Shown in pieces: positions 46,152 through 54,235 of a stretch of 64,000 bases of DNA. The notes beneath the pieces were generated by a model. That model worked only from the letters and a program-made list of their open reading frames with translations. It was not told where the DNA came from and ran no database searches. Origin of the DNA: FEN-1297 sp964618785 (GTDB taxonomy: Bacteria > Bacteroidota > Ignavibacteria > Ignavibacteriales > Ignavibacteriaceae). The stretch covers positions 1-64,000 of the forward strand of contig CAZUCY010000002.1 in the NCBI GenBank assembly GCA_964618785.1, written 5' to 3'. Made by a program: the position numbers and the translations under genes. Every line of letters begins with the position of its first letter. The first letter of the stretch is position 1.

Positions 46152-49100
46152 ATGCTATTAAATTTCTACTATGAAAACAAGAGTAAGTTTGTTTATCTTT
46201 TCCTTCTGGCTTTTCTAATAATTTCCCAATCATTCACATCTGCGCAATCGGGGACAGTACATGGAACTGTAACAGATAAAAATTCAAATGAAGCTTTAGT
46301 TGGAGCAAACGTTATAATCAATGGCACAAGCTTGGGCGCTGCCACAGATTTGGATGGAAATTACGTAATAAATAATGTTTCAGCAGGCGAGCAGGTTCTT
46401 GTTGTATCTTATGTCGGTTATAAGGAAGCAAGAGTAACTGTAAAAGTTACGGCTAAAAAAACCTACGAGATAAATATTAAATTGGAAGCGCAGGCTGTAG
46501 AAGCTAATACTGTATATGTTACAGCCCAGGCAAAAGGGCAGCTGCAGGCAATTAACGAGCAGTTGGCTTCAAATACTATAATAAATGTAGTTTCAGCAGA
46601 AAAAATGCAGGAATTACCTGATGCAAATTTAGCGGAATCAATTGGAAGGCTTCCGGGTATTTCCATACAAATGAATGCAGGTGAAGCAACTAAACTTGTA
46701 ATACGCGGTTTATCTCCTCAGTACAATAATGTTACCATTGAAGGCGTTCCGATGGTTTCTACTAGTAATTCCGACAGGAGCATTGATTTGAGTTTGTTAA
46801 CCGACAATCTTGTTAAAGGAGTTGAGGTTTCAAAGTCTCTAAGGGCGGATATGGATGCAGAAGCTTTAGGCGGAACTGTAAATTTGACATTACGCCAGGC
46901 TCCGGAAAATTTTCATTATAATGTTCAGGCTCTTGGCTCTTATACAGATTTGGGTCAATCAATGAATAATGCCAAGCTGACGGCAGGTATTAGCGATAGG
47001 TTCTTTGATAATAAATTTGGCGTAATGTTACAAGGATCCTGGGAACAGAAATTTATTCCGGAGCAGACGTTTGGAGGTACTTATGGACAATTATACAGCT
47101 CGAATACTAACACGAATTATCTTCAGACACAAGATGCTACTTTAACGGATGAGAATATTAACAGGCAGCGGTCTGGTTTAATGGCTGTTTTTGATTATAA
47201 ATCGGATTTTATGGATATGACATTCTTGAATATGTTCAGCCAGATAAATGATAATTATACTATAGCCGCTAATTCATTTAATTTTATTGACGCCTCAACT
47301 AATAGTGATGATGCATATTCAAGACAATACAATATTGAAAATTATGTAACAGAGGAAAGAACGCATTCAATTCAGAATAATTTCAGATTCCTGGGTACAA
47401 CTCTTTCCACTTCGTTATCTTGGACAAAAGCAAATTATAGTAACCCGGGACAGTATTTTCCATTTGACCAGATTGCCGGAGGAGCTCAACAGAAAATTCC
47501 TTTGAGTCACTTAAATTATGCACAGCCATCTGCTGTAATTACGGCAATGGGCCCAAGTAATATTGCATATACTTTTTTTGAAAATGCTTATATGACGGAT
47601 TCATACCTTAATGAAAATGATTATGATCTTAAGGCGGACTACAAGGTACCTTTCAACTTCTCCGATTATTTCTCGGGAACAATTTCTCTGGGGGGTAAAT
47701 TTAATCAGAAGGACCGTGTAAGCAATGGCTCCGGTACGTATTATGATATTCAGTATGGCGGCAGCGGTAATAGAGAAGCAGCGTTTGAAAAACTTTTCCC
47801 GTGGGTTAAATGGGAAACACAGGCAGTCTCGCCAATTTTTGCAAGCAATTTTATTCAAACTGATTACGTTCCGCCTACTTTCCTGAAAGGACAATATAAG
47901 CTTGATTGGAGTGCAAATATGGGCGAACTGGTAAATATGCAAAATATAATGTGGAAAGCATTCGGTCCGTCTGGCGCTGGTACGTATTTTCAGGATGGGG
48001 GTGACGATTATAACAGCACTTATAATGCTTATGAAGCGGAACTTGCCGATTATATAATGGGCGAGTTTAATATTGGCAGGAGTTTAACTATAGTTCCCGG
48101 AATCCGTTATGAACAGGAAAGAACCGACTATTCTGCTTATCAAATGTATGAAAATAATTCAAATGCAGATGGTCTTGGGGGTGCTTCAAGATTACAGAAT
48201 GTTCAGAAATTTAACGATTTCTATTTCCCTTCTCTTAATGTTAAATATAAAGTTAATGATAATATTCAGGTTATGGGAGCTTTTTATAAAAGTTGTACAA
48301 GACCTAATTATTCCGATTTATCTCCGGATGTTAATTATCCGGCAAGCGGTAATTTAAACCAGTCAGCTAACCCGGGTTTAACTCCGTCAACTGCATGGAA
48401 TGGAGATTTGGGAGTATCTTTTTCAAATAATGCTTTAGGCTTGTTTACTGTCAATGCGTTTTATAAAGAAATTTCAAATCTCGTTTATTATATGCCGGAT
48501 TACCAGCCTTATTTAGATAGTAATCCAAGTGAAGTGATAGCGCCCCAATCGATTCTTAACAATCTTCCGGGGCTTGCGTATTATGACACTTCATGGTTTC
48601 ATAATAACAAAAACTCTAGTGTTACTCTTCCGGTGAATTGTCCAAACTTAGCTTATGTTAGAGGAATAGAGCTGTCATGGCAGACTCATTTATGGTACTT
48701 GCCATCGGTTTTAAGCGGTTTGGTCCTCGATCTTAATATTTCGTTTATGAATTCGCAAATGCAATACCCATATTTTGCACAGGATTCTGTTGGTTTTGTA
48801 AAGAGTGGATTTGGCACTACTACCGTATATAAATATAAATATTATACTAGATCGGCGCCGGTTATAAATCAGCCGAATGAAACTTATAATGCAATAATTG
48901 GCTGGGATTATTTGGGTTTTAGCGCAAGAGTCTCTTTTAGATACCAGGGACAAACATTAACAGGCTTGGATGCAAGATACTCGCTGCAGGACGCTTATTT
49001 TGGCAATTTGTGGATAACTGATATTTCCCTGTCGCAGAAGTTTCTTGATAAGTTTACCGTTTATGCTAATTTGACAAATGTTAATGACCATATTGATACT

Positions 49101-49190
49101 TATTATATATCTAGCTCATACGGACCTTTACCGACAAGTGACCAATCGTATGGGTTTAGGGCGTTTCTTGGGCTTAGCGTTAACTTATAA
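46152..49190 (+). CDS. TonB-dependent outer-membrane receptor, Xanthomonas/Caulobacter type
   Basis: This 1012-residue receptor is the counterpart of the one at 243. The signal peptide (about 1-33) is followed by a carboxypeptidase-regulatory-like domain (about 34-115, HGTVTDKNSNEALVGANV). The plug (about 130-250) has ELPDANLAESIGRLPGISI, VIRGLSPQYNNV and RADMDAEALGGTVNLTLR. The barrel ends in FRAFLGLSVNL. The last residue is Leu, not aromatic. There is a perfect AAGGAGGAG before the ATG. No SusD gene is present; the homologous beta-helix T9SS protein follows after 144 bases. Neighbouring GH9, GH51, GH28 and GH5 genes suggest plant cell wall oligosaccharides as substrate. Confidence 0.94.
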   Translation: MLLNFYYENKSKFVYLFLLAFLIISQSFTSAQSGTVHGTVTDKNSNEALVGANVIINGTSLGAATDLDGNYVINNVSAGEQVLVVSYVGYKEARVTVKVTAKKTYEINIKLEAQAVEANTVYVTAQAKGQLQAINEQLASNTIINVVSAEKMQELPDANLAESIGRLPGISIQMNAGEATKLVIRGLSPQYNNVTIEGVPMVSTSNSDRSIDLSLLTDNLVKGVEVSKSLRADMDAEALGGTVNLTLRQAPENFHYNVQALGSYTDLGQSMNNAKLTAGISDRFFDNKFGVMLQGSWEQKFIPEQTFGGTYGQLYSSNTNTNYLQTQDATLTDENINRQRSGLMAVFDYKSDFMDMTFLNMFSQINDNYTIAANSFNFIDASTNSDDAYSRQYNIENYVTEERTHSIQNNFRFLGTTLSTSLSWTKANYSNPGQYFPFDQIAGGAQQKIPLSHLNYAQPSAVITAMGPSNIAYTFFENAYMTDSYLNENDYDLKADYKVPFNFSDYFSGTISLGGKFNQKDRVSNGSGTYYDIQYGGSGNREAAFEKLFPWVKWETQAVSPIFASNFIQTDYVPPTFLKGQYKLDWSANMGELVNMQNIMWKAFGPSGAGTYFQDGGDDYNSTYNAYEAELADYIMGEFNIGRSLTIVPGIRYEQERTDYSAYQMYENNSNADGLGGASRLQNVQKFNDFYFPSLNVKYKVNDNIQVMGAFYKSCTRPNYSDLSPDVNYPASGNLNQSANPGLTPSTAWNGDLGVSFSNNALGLFTVNAFYKEISNLVYYMPDYQPYLDSNPSEVIAPQSILNNLPGLAYYDTSWFHNNKNSSVTLPVNCPNLAYVRGIELSWQTHLWYLPSVLSGLVLDLNISFMNSQMQYPYFAQDSVGFVKSGFGTTTVYKYKYYTRSAPVINQPNETYNAIIGWDYLGFSARVSFRYQGQTLTGLDARYSLQDAYFGNLWITDISLSQKFLDKFTVYANLTNVNDHIDTYYISSSYGPLPTSDQSYGFRAFLGLSVNL

Positions 49191-49254
49191 AAAAAATATT
49201 TAGCTGAAATTTTATTTTGATTAAATATTTCTATTAATTAATTAAATGTATCCT

Positions 49255-49267
49255 GAAAGGAGGTAGT
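49255..49267 (+). promoter_or_regulatory. Conserved purine-rich leader element, GAAAGGAGGTAGT
   Basis: This is the second copy of the element at 3288-3300. It lies 68 bases before the beta-helix gene start, which has its own GGAGG at 49324-49328, so it is not that gene's ribosome site. TTGGAGTAA directly follows and would make a two-codon frame. Confidence 0.3.
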
Positions 49268-49334
49268 TGGAGTAAATAATTTTAGTGCTTTAATTAATTT
49301 TTTGTTTCAATTTTAATTATTTTGGAGGAAAAAA

Positions 49335-51311
49335 ATGAAAGGTAAGTATTTACTTTCGTTACTTTTAAGCTTTGTGTTTATAAGCTTTGTTGTTAATGCT
49401 CAAACACCAACAAGTCCGCAAACCCCGCCATGGCCGGCTAATGTGGATACTGTTTGGCTTACAGGTGGTCAGGCTAATGCAGGTGTGCTTGAAAATGCTA
49501 TTTCTGGTGATACTGTTAATGGTGTAAGAGTAAATCCTAATAGGGTTTACGCACTGTATGCAAATCAAATTTATTTTCAAAATTCCGCATTTACTTTCTC
49601 TGATTCTCATGCTACTTTAAATATTTTGGGGCAGCCTGGTTGGTCAACTGGCGGAAATAAACCAATTATAATTATGGTTTGTCCAAATGGCGTAGAGCAA
49701 GGGAGTAATCTGATTACAGGCAGTATCCATTTGGATAACCTTTATTGGCTCGCCATGGACCTGGTGGGAAATCAACCTAATGACCCGTTTCAAATGAGTA
49801 CAGATGTTGGTGTACCGCAGTCAGTAGTCGCAAATAATTGCTTATTTGAATTTGCACCGACTTTGGACTGGTTCAATACCGATGCATGGCATTACGGTGC
49901 TAAATTTAAATTTACCAATTGTTATTGGCGTGATCAATTTTACGGAGCTCAGTGGTGGGGTGGAAGAGTACTTTATATGAAACATCCGGTTGATAGTCTT
50001 TGGGTTGAAAATTGCTGCGTAACCGAAGGTGGTCTTGTATTCTTAACCCAGAATTCACTTGTCGTGTTCAATTATTACAACCATAATACTATAATCAATA
50101 CTAATAAGTATTGGCAATTGGGTCAAAATTTTCTTGAAGGATATTGGGTTAATAACATATTCCTTAACGAAAACTGGGTAGGTGAAGATTCAGTAAATAT
50201 TGCGGCAGGGCAGGATCAGGATGGAGAATTTTTCTCAACCATAGATCTTGATACTCTTTATGTTACTGACGGTAGCTTAAAAAACCATATACAGGTTCAA
50301 GCTAATTATTTGAATGCCGATTCAACGATTAATCAGAGCTTGTTAGGGTTGAGTAACCAGCACGAATTTGTTTATAATAATATGCATTACACAGATACAA
50401 CAATGTTAGATGCATATTATTTAAATGAAGGCGGAGCATTTGATACAAGTTATGTAGGTATGCCTTATCCTGCTTCTTATGTTAATTGGAGTGGCAAGGC
50501 TCCGATTGCTCCAGTTCAAAACATTCCGGGAGAATGGATGAATTGGCGTACGGCAGGTTTATTTGATGGACATTTACCTACTTGGGTAGCAAAGAATAAT
50601 TTCTCTGCGCCATTTAATACAGTTACACCGGCAATTTCCAGTAAAGCCGTAGGGGTTTTGATGGGTGAATGGGATGAAGCGCAATATGGCTCTCCTCAAT
50701 GGAGTGGTACAACACTTCAAGGTGAATTGACTAACTGGCCCACATGCAACTATTTGTTCGGCGATTTTACTGCTACTACTTTGCCCGGTTATGACCAAAA
50801 TGGAATTAAAACAGAAACCAACGGTTCAGGTATTGCGAAATTTTCCGATTTGATGGAAAATTTAAACCAAGCCGGAACGGTAGTAAAATCCGATATTGAT
50901 CAATTACCAATTGGTTGTTTACTCTTTGATGATGTTAACAATGCTTCATATATTGCGACAAATGAGCAAAATCTAGTTGAGTTTAATTTGGTTAAAGCCA
51001 AATACAATAGCTTAACTGGTGTAAAGTTAGCTAATAATACTCTGCCTGTTGTCTATAAGCTATCTCAGAATTATCCTAATCCGTTCAACCCGACTACGAA
51101 CATTAGCTACGCTATTCCTACCAGTGGAAATGTATCTCTTAAAGTATACAATATCCTTGGTCAGGAAGTTGCTACTGTTTTCTCAGGATTCCAGAAAGCC
51201 GGAGCTTACATAGCTAATTTTGATGCTTCAAGACTTGCAAGCGGTGTTTATTTCTATCGTTTACAAGCCGGTCAGTTCTCTGAAACAAAGAAAATGATGT
51301 TTTTGAAGTAA
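49335..51311 (+). CDS. T9SS-sorted beta-helix-like surface protein, partner of the second receptor
   Basis: The 658-residue protein has a signal peptide (1-22, cleaved after VNAQ), a beta-helix-like body (about 30-500) and a T9SS tail (about 575-658, NYPNPFNPTTNISYAIPTSG, ending ETKKMMFLK). The body contains SIHLDNLYWLAMDLVGN, NNCLFEFAPTLDWF and HNTIINTNKYWQLGQNFLEG. It matches the protein at 3410 in the same order, including a shared late segment (EWMNWRTAGLFDGHLPTW here, PWMNHRTTNMFTD there). Unlike that protein it has no discoidin domain. A glycan-capture role with the receptor is inferred from the repeated synteny. GGAGG precedes the ATG by six bases. Confidence 0.8.
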   Translation: MKGKYLLSLLLSFVFISFVVNAQTPTSPQTPPWPANVDTVWLTGGQANAGVLENAISGDTVNGVRVNPNRVYALYANQIYFQNSAFTFSDSHATLNILGQPGWSTGGNKPIIIMVCPNGVEQGSNLITGSIHLDNLYWLAMDLVGNQPNDPFQMSTDVGVPQSVVANNCLFEFAPTLDWFNTDAWHYGAKFKFTNCYWRDQFYGAQWWGGRVLYMKHPVDSLWVENCCVTEGGLVFLTQNSLVVFNYYNHNTIINTNKYWQLGQNFLEGYWVNNIFLNENWVGEDSVNIAAGQDQDGEFFSTIDLDTLYVTDGSLKNHIQVQANYLNADSTINQSLLGLSNQHEFVYNNMHYTDTTMLDAYYLNEGGAFDTSYVGMPYPASYVNWSGKAPIAPVQNIPGEWMNWRTAGLFDGHLPTWVAKNNFSAPFNTVTPAISSKAVGVLMGEWDEAQYGSPQWSGTTLQGELTNWPTCNYLFGDFTATTLPGYDQNGIKTETNGSGIAKFSDLMENLNQAGTVVKSDIDQLPIGCLLFDDVNNASYIATNEQNLVEFNLVKAKYNSLTGVKLANNTLPVVYKLSQNYPNPFNPTTNISYAIPTSGNVSLKVYNILGQEVATVFSGFQKAGAYIANFDASRLASGVYFYRLQAGQFSETKKMMFLK

Positions 51312-51354
51312 TAATTAGTTAAGTCTGATTATTTCATAAATATTTTCTGTTATA

Positions 51355-51389
51355 AAAGCAGCCGGTGAATAACCGGCTGCTTTTTTTTT
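51355..51389 (+). terminator. Strong intrinsic terminator after the beta-helix gene
   Basis: AGCAGCCGGT and ACCGGCTGCT form a perfect stem around GAATA, followed by nine T residues. It closes the receptor/beta-helix unit. Confidence 0.94.
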
Positions 51390-51419
51390 CAATTTTGAAT
51401 TTTTACAAGGTCATTCATC

Positions 51420-53909
51420 ATGCCTGAGAAAAGTCCCTTCATATTTATTTTTTTCTTTATTATTAACTTTTTACCTGTCATATTTGCTCAAACAAATCAA
51501 TCAAATATGAAATTAGTAATAAATAACCTGGGTTATTATGAGGTGCAAAGCCTTAATGTTATGGTTTTTGACGATTTTTATCCTGAGGGTCATCAGGGCG
51601 GGTTGACAATAGTACAATTTGGTAAAAGGGTTGCTGCCAACGGTGATGTAAGGATCGATCCTGCGCCGGGGCAATGGTCCCCTATTCCCAAAATGGGAAA
51701 GAAATATGTTGATAAGGCAAATGGAATAATCAAAGTTGAATTATGGTACCCTGATTCCAGCAGGGATAAAAAAGGGTTTAATCCAATTGATTATCCGGAT
51801 TTAAAGTTTAAATATTCCGTAAGAACACAAGCGGTTGGACAAAGTATAAAGGTAATTGTGGACCTTGAAAAACCACTGCCCGCGAATTGGGCTGATAAAG
51901 TTGGGTTTAATCTGGAATTGTTTCCCGGTGCCTATTACGGCGAACATTATTTGATGGATAATAATCCCGGGTTGTTTCCCCGGCAGGCAGGCAGCCGTAT
52001 TGATGTTGATAACAATAATAATCTTGTAATAAATCCGCTAATTGTTGGTAAAAAATTAATTATTTCGCCGGATAATGAAGAAAAGGAAATTAAGTTTGAG
52101 AGTTATAAAAGCAATTTGGAATTAATTGATGAAAGCGGATTATATAATAACGGGTGGTTTGTATTGCGTTCAACTATACCTGCCGGCGCCGTTAAAAATG
52201 CAGTTGAATGGCTGATTACACCCACGGTTAATACAGATTGGCGGTACAAACCGGTTATACAAATTTCACAAATAGGCTATCATCCCCGGCAAGTCAAATT
52301 TGCGGTAATAGAGCTTGATAAATTAACTGAAAAATATGATTCTGTTCAATTGATAAAAATTAATGAGGGCTCACAAAATATTGTCAAATCCGATAATAAT
52401 CCTTTGCCCTGGGGTAATTTTTTAAGGTATAAATATTTGCGCTTCGATTTCAGCGGTGTTACTGAAGAAGGATTGTATAAAATAAAGTACGGCAATGTAG
52501 AATCGAATGAGTTTGTTATTAAAAATGACGTCTTTACAAATAATGTTTGGCAGCCTACATTAGAATATTTTCTTCCCGTTCAAATGTGTCATATGAGAGT
52601 TGAAGATAGGTACAGGGTGTGGCATGGACTCTGCCATATGGATGATGCTTTAATGTCTCCGGTTAATCACGACCATTTTGACGGATATGAGCAGGGAAAG
52701 TCTACTTTAACAAGTTTCCAATCCGGCGATCATGTGCCCGGCTTAAATATCGGGGGCTGGCATGATGCAGGCGATTATGATTTGAGAATTGAATCCCAAA
52801 CCGGAACAGTATACAAACTTTCGCTATGCTATGAATTTTTTAAGAATGATTATGATGGGACATCAATAAATCAAAAAACAAGGCTGGTGGAATTAAATAG
52901 ACCCGATGGTAAGCCGGATATCCTTCAGCAGATGGAGCACGGATTATTATTTATTGTCGGCGGCTATGAATCAATGGGAAGGTTCTTTAGGGGCATTCAG
53001 GAAGCGACTCTTCATCAGTACGTCCTTCTTGGTGAAGCAGCAAATGCTACTGATAATCTTATTTTTAAACCTGATGGAAAAGATCCGGTGCTGAATAACC
53101 CGCTCCCGGAAGATGACCGGCTGGTGTTTACAGAAGAAAATTCTGAAAGCGAGCTTTACACTGCACAGGTTCTATCGGCAGCTAAAAGAGTGCTGGATAC
53201 ATACAACCCGGAATTATCGGATAAATGCCTGAAAATTTCGGAAGAATTATATAAGTTTAATTCTTCTGCGCCGGTGGAAGCTAAAATAAATACTGCCGCC
53301 GAACTTTATTTGACTACTTCAAAAGAAGAGTATAAAAGATTATTGACAGACAACGTGGATATAATAAGTAAAAATCCAATGAATTACAGTATCGTTCTTG
53401 GCAGGGTTGTAAAAAAAATAAATGATAAAAAGTTTACGGATAAAATTGAACTTGCAGTTGCTGAAGCTTTCAAAACAATTTCGGAACAGCAAAAAGAAAA
53501 TCCTTACGGTGTGCCTTATAAGCCATATATATGGGGGGCTGGCTGGGAGATTCAGTCGTTTGGAGTCGATCAATTATTCCTGCATATCGGTTTTCCCAAA
53601 ATATTTGGTTCCGAATACGCTTTTAATGCGTTAAATTTTGTTCTTGGCTGCCACCCGGGTGAGAACACCGCTTCTTTTGTCTCCGGTGTGGGCGTTAATT
53701 CTTTAACTGTTGCATATGGTTTTAACAGAGCCGATTGGTCATACATTCCCGGTGGTGTCGGAAGTGGTACGGCTTTGATTCGTCCCGATTTACCGGAGTT
53801 AAAAATATGGCCTTATTTTTGGCAGCAGGCTGAATACGTAATGGGTGGCGGAGCAACCGATTTTATGCTCCTGGCTATGGCTGCTGATTATTTGTTTAAT
53901 TCCGAATAA
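51420..53909 (+). CDS. GH9 glycoside hydrolase with N-terminal Ig-like domains
   Basis: GH9 enzymes are inverting endo- or exo-glucanases. The protein has a signal peptide (1-24) and an N-terminal beta-rich domain (about 30-270) of unclear type. A CelD-type immunoglobulin-like domain (about 280-370, IQISQIGYHPRQVKFAVIE) precedes the (alpha/alpha)6 catalytic domain (about 385-829). GGWHDAGDYDLR carries Asp449 and the probable catalytic base Asp452; the C-terminal GATDFMLLAMAADYL region carries the likely acid Glu805 in QQAEYVMGG. The GH9 His motif region is FVLGCHPGENTASFVSGVG. No sorting tail is present, so it is probably periplasmic. Cellulose or xyloglucan oligosaccharides are likely substrates. 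Confidence 0.88.
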   Translation: MPEKSPFIFIFFFIINFLPVIFAQTNQSNMKLVINNLGYYEVQSLNVMVFDDFYPEGHQGGLTIVQFGKRVAANGDVRIDPAPGQWSPIPKMGKKYVDKANGIIKVELWYPDSSRDKKGFNPIDYPDLKFKYSVRTQAVGQSIKVIVDLEKPLPANWADKVGFNLELFPGAYYGEHYLMDNNPGLFPRQAGSRIDVDNNNNLVINPLIVGKKLIISPDNEEKEIKFESYKSNLELIDESGLYNNGWFVLRSTIPAGAVKNAVEWLITPTVNTDWRYKPVIQISQIGYHPRQVKFAVIELDKLTEKYDSVQLIKINEGSQNIVKSDNNPLPWGNFLRYKYLRFDFSGVTEEGLYKIKYGNVESNEFVIKNDVFTNNVWQPTLEYFLPVQMCHMRVEDRYRVWHGLCHMDDALMSPVNHDHFDGYEQGKSTLTSFQSGDHVPGLNIGGWHDAGDYDLRIESQTGTVYKLSLCYEFFKNDYDGTSINQKTRLVELNRPDGKPDILQQMEHGLLFIVGGYESMGRFFRGIQEATLHQYVLLGEAANATDNLIFKPDGKDPVLNNPLPEDDRLVFTEENSESELYTAQVLSAAKRVLDTYNPELSDKCLKISEELYKFNSSAPVEAKINTAAELYLTTSKEEYKRLLTDNVDIISKNPMNYSIVLGRVVKKINDKKFTDKIELAVAEAFKTISEQQKENPYGVPYKPYIWGAGWEIQSFGVDQLFLHIGFPKIFGSEYAFNALNFVLGCHPGENTASFVSGVGVNSLTVAYGFNRADWSYIPGGVGSGTALIRPDLPELKIWPYFWQQAEYVMGGGATDFMLLAMAADYLFNSE

Positions 53910-53991
53910 CTACGACCTTTAGGGTGTTGATTAAAAACCTGATATATAAAAGCCCGAGCTGCTATGCAATTTCCGCCCTGTCGTAAAGTGA

Positions 53992-54053
53992 TGGCTATGC
54001 CAAAGAACGGGGTTAGTGCTTGGTCAATTTAGAATTATTACATAGTGGCGGCA
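53992..54053 (+). repeat. Intergenic repeat, copy A
   Basis: TGGCTATGCCAAA (53992-54004) and ATTATTACATAG (about 54034-54045) followed by GGCAATGC recur in the same order at 58126-58178. Between the two landmarks the copies differ by an insertion of about 16 bases. A decayed mobile or palindromic element is likely. Confidence 0.5.
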
Positions 54054-54084
54054 ATGCAGAAACTTGGGGCTTTTTAATTAACCT

Positions 54085-54107
54085 CCGAGGCTTGGCTTCA
54101 ACCTCGG
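54085..54107 (+). terminator. Hairpin CCGAGG/CCTCGG
   Basis: CCGAGG (54085-54090) pairs with CCTCGG (54102-54107) and is followed by TTTAATC. It may terminate GH9 transcription, or belong to the repeat cluster. Confidence 0.45.
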
Positions 54108-54134
54108 TTTAATCTTTCCGGGGTCGAATTCCCA

Positions 54135-54146
54135 GTCGCTTGCGAC
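54135..54146 (+). repeat. Short GC-rich hairpin GTCGC-TT-GCGAC
   Basis: A perfect 5-bp stem with a TT loop, in the cluster between GH9 and the epimerase. No T run follows. Confidence 0.4.
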
Positions 54147-54174
54147 GAATCCTGGCTCCGTATTTGTATTTCGA

Positions 54175-54198
54175 TACCCCACCGCTTGCGGCGGGGTA
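54175..54198 (+). repeat. GC-rich palindrome ending 37 bases before the epimerase start
   Basis: TACCCCACCGC and GCGGCGGGGTA form an 11-bp stem with one mismatch and a TT loop. It has the look of a repetitive extragenic palindrome. Its position in the leader could also affect expression of the epimerase. Confidence 0.5.
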
Positions 54199-54235
54199 GT
54201 TCATAAATCTTTTACTTTAATTATTGGTGATAATT

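Larger units (their letters stand above)
53910..54235. other. Hairpin-rich intergenic region between GH9 and the epimerase
   Basis: The 326-bp gap is more GC-rich than its surroundings and contains one copy of the TGGCTATGCCAAA repeat and three hairpins (54085-54107, 54135-54146, 54175-54198). No reading frame is convincing. Confidence 0.55.

Noticed and set aside
54153..54168. Sigma-54-like promoter (TGGCTCCG, then TTTGTA) before the epimerase gene
   Set aside because: The GG and G(T) are 10 bases apart as needed, but the essential -12 GC reads GT and it lies between hairpins. It is not enough to call a promoter.
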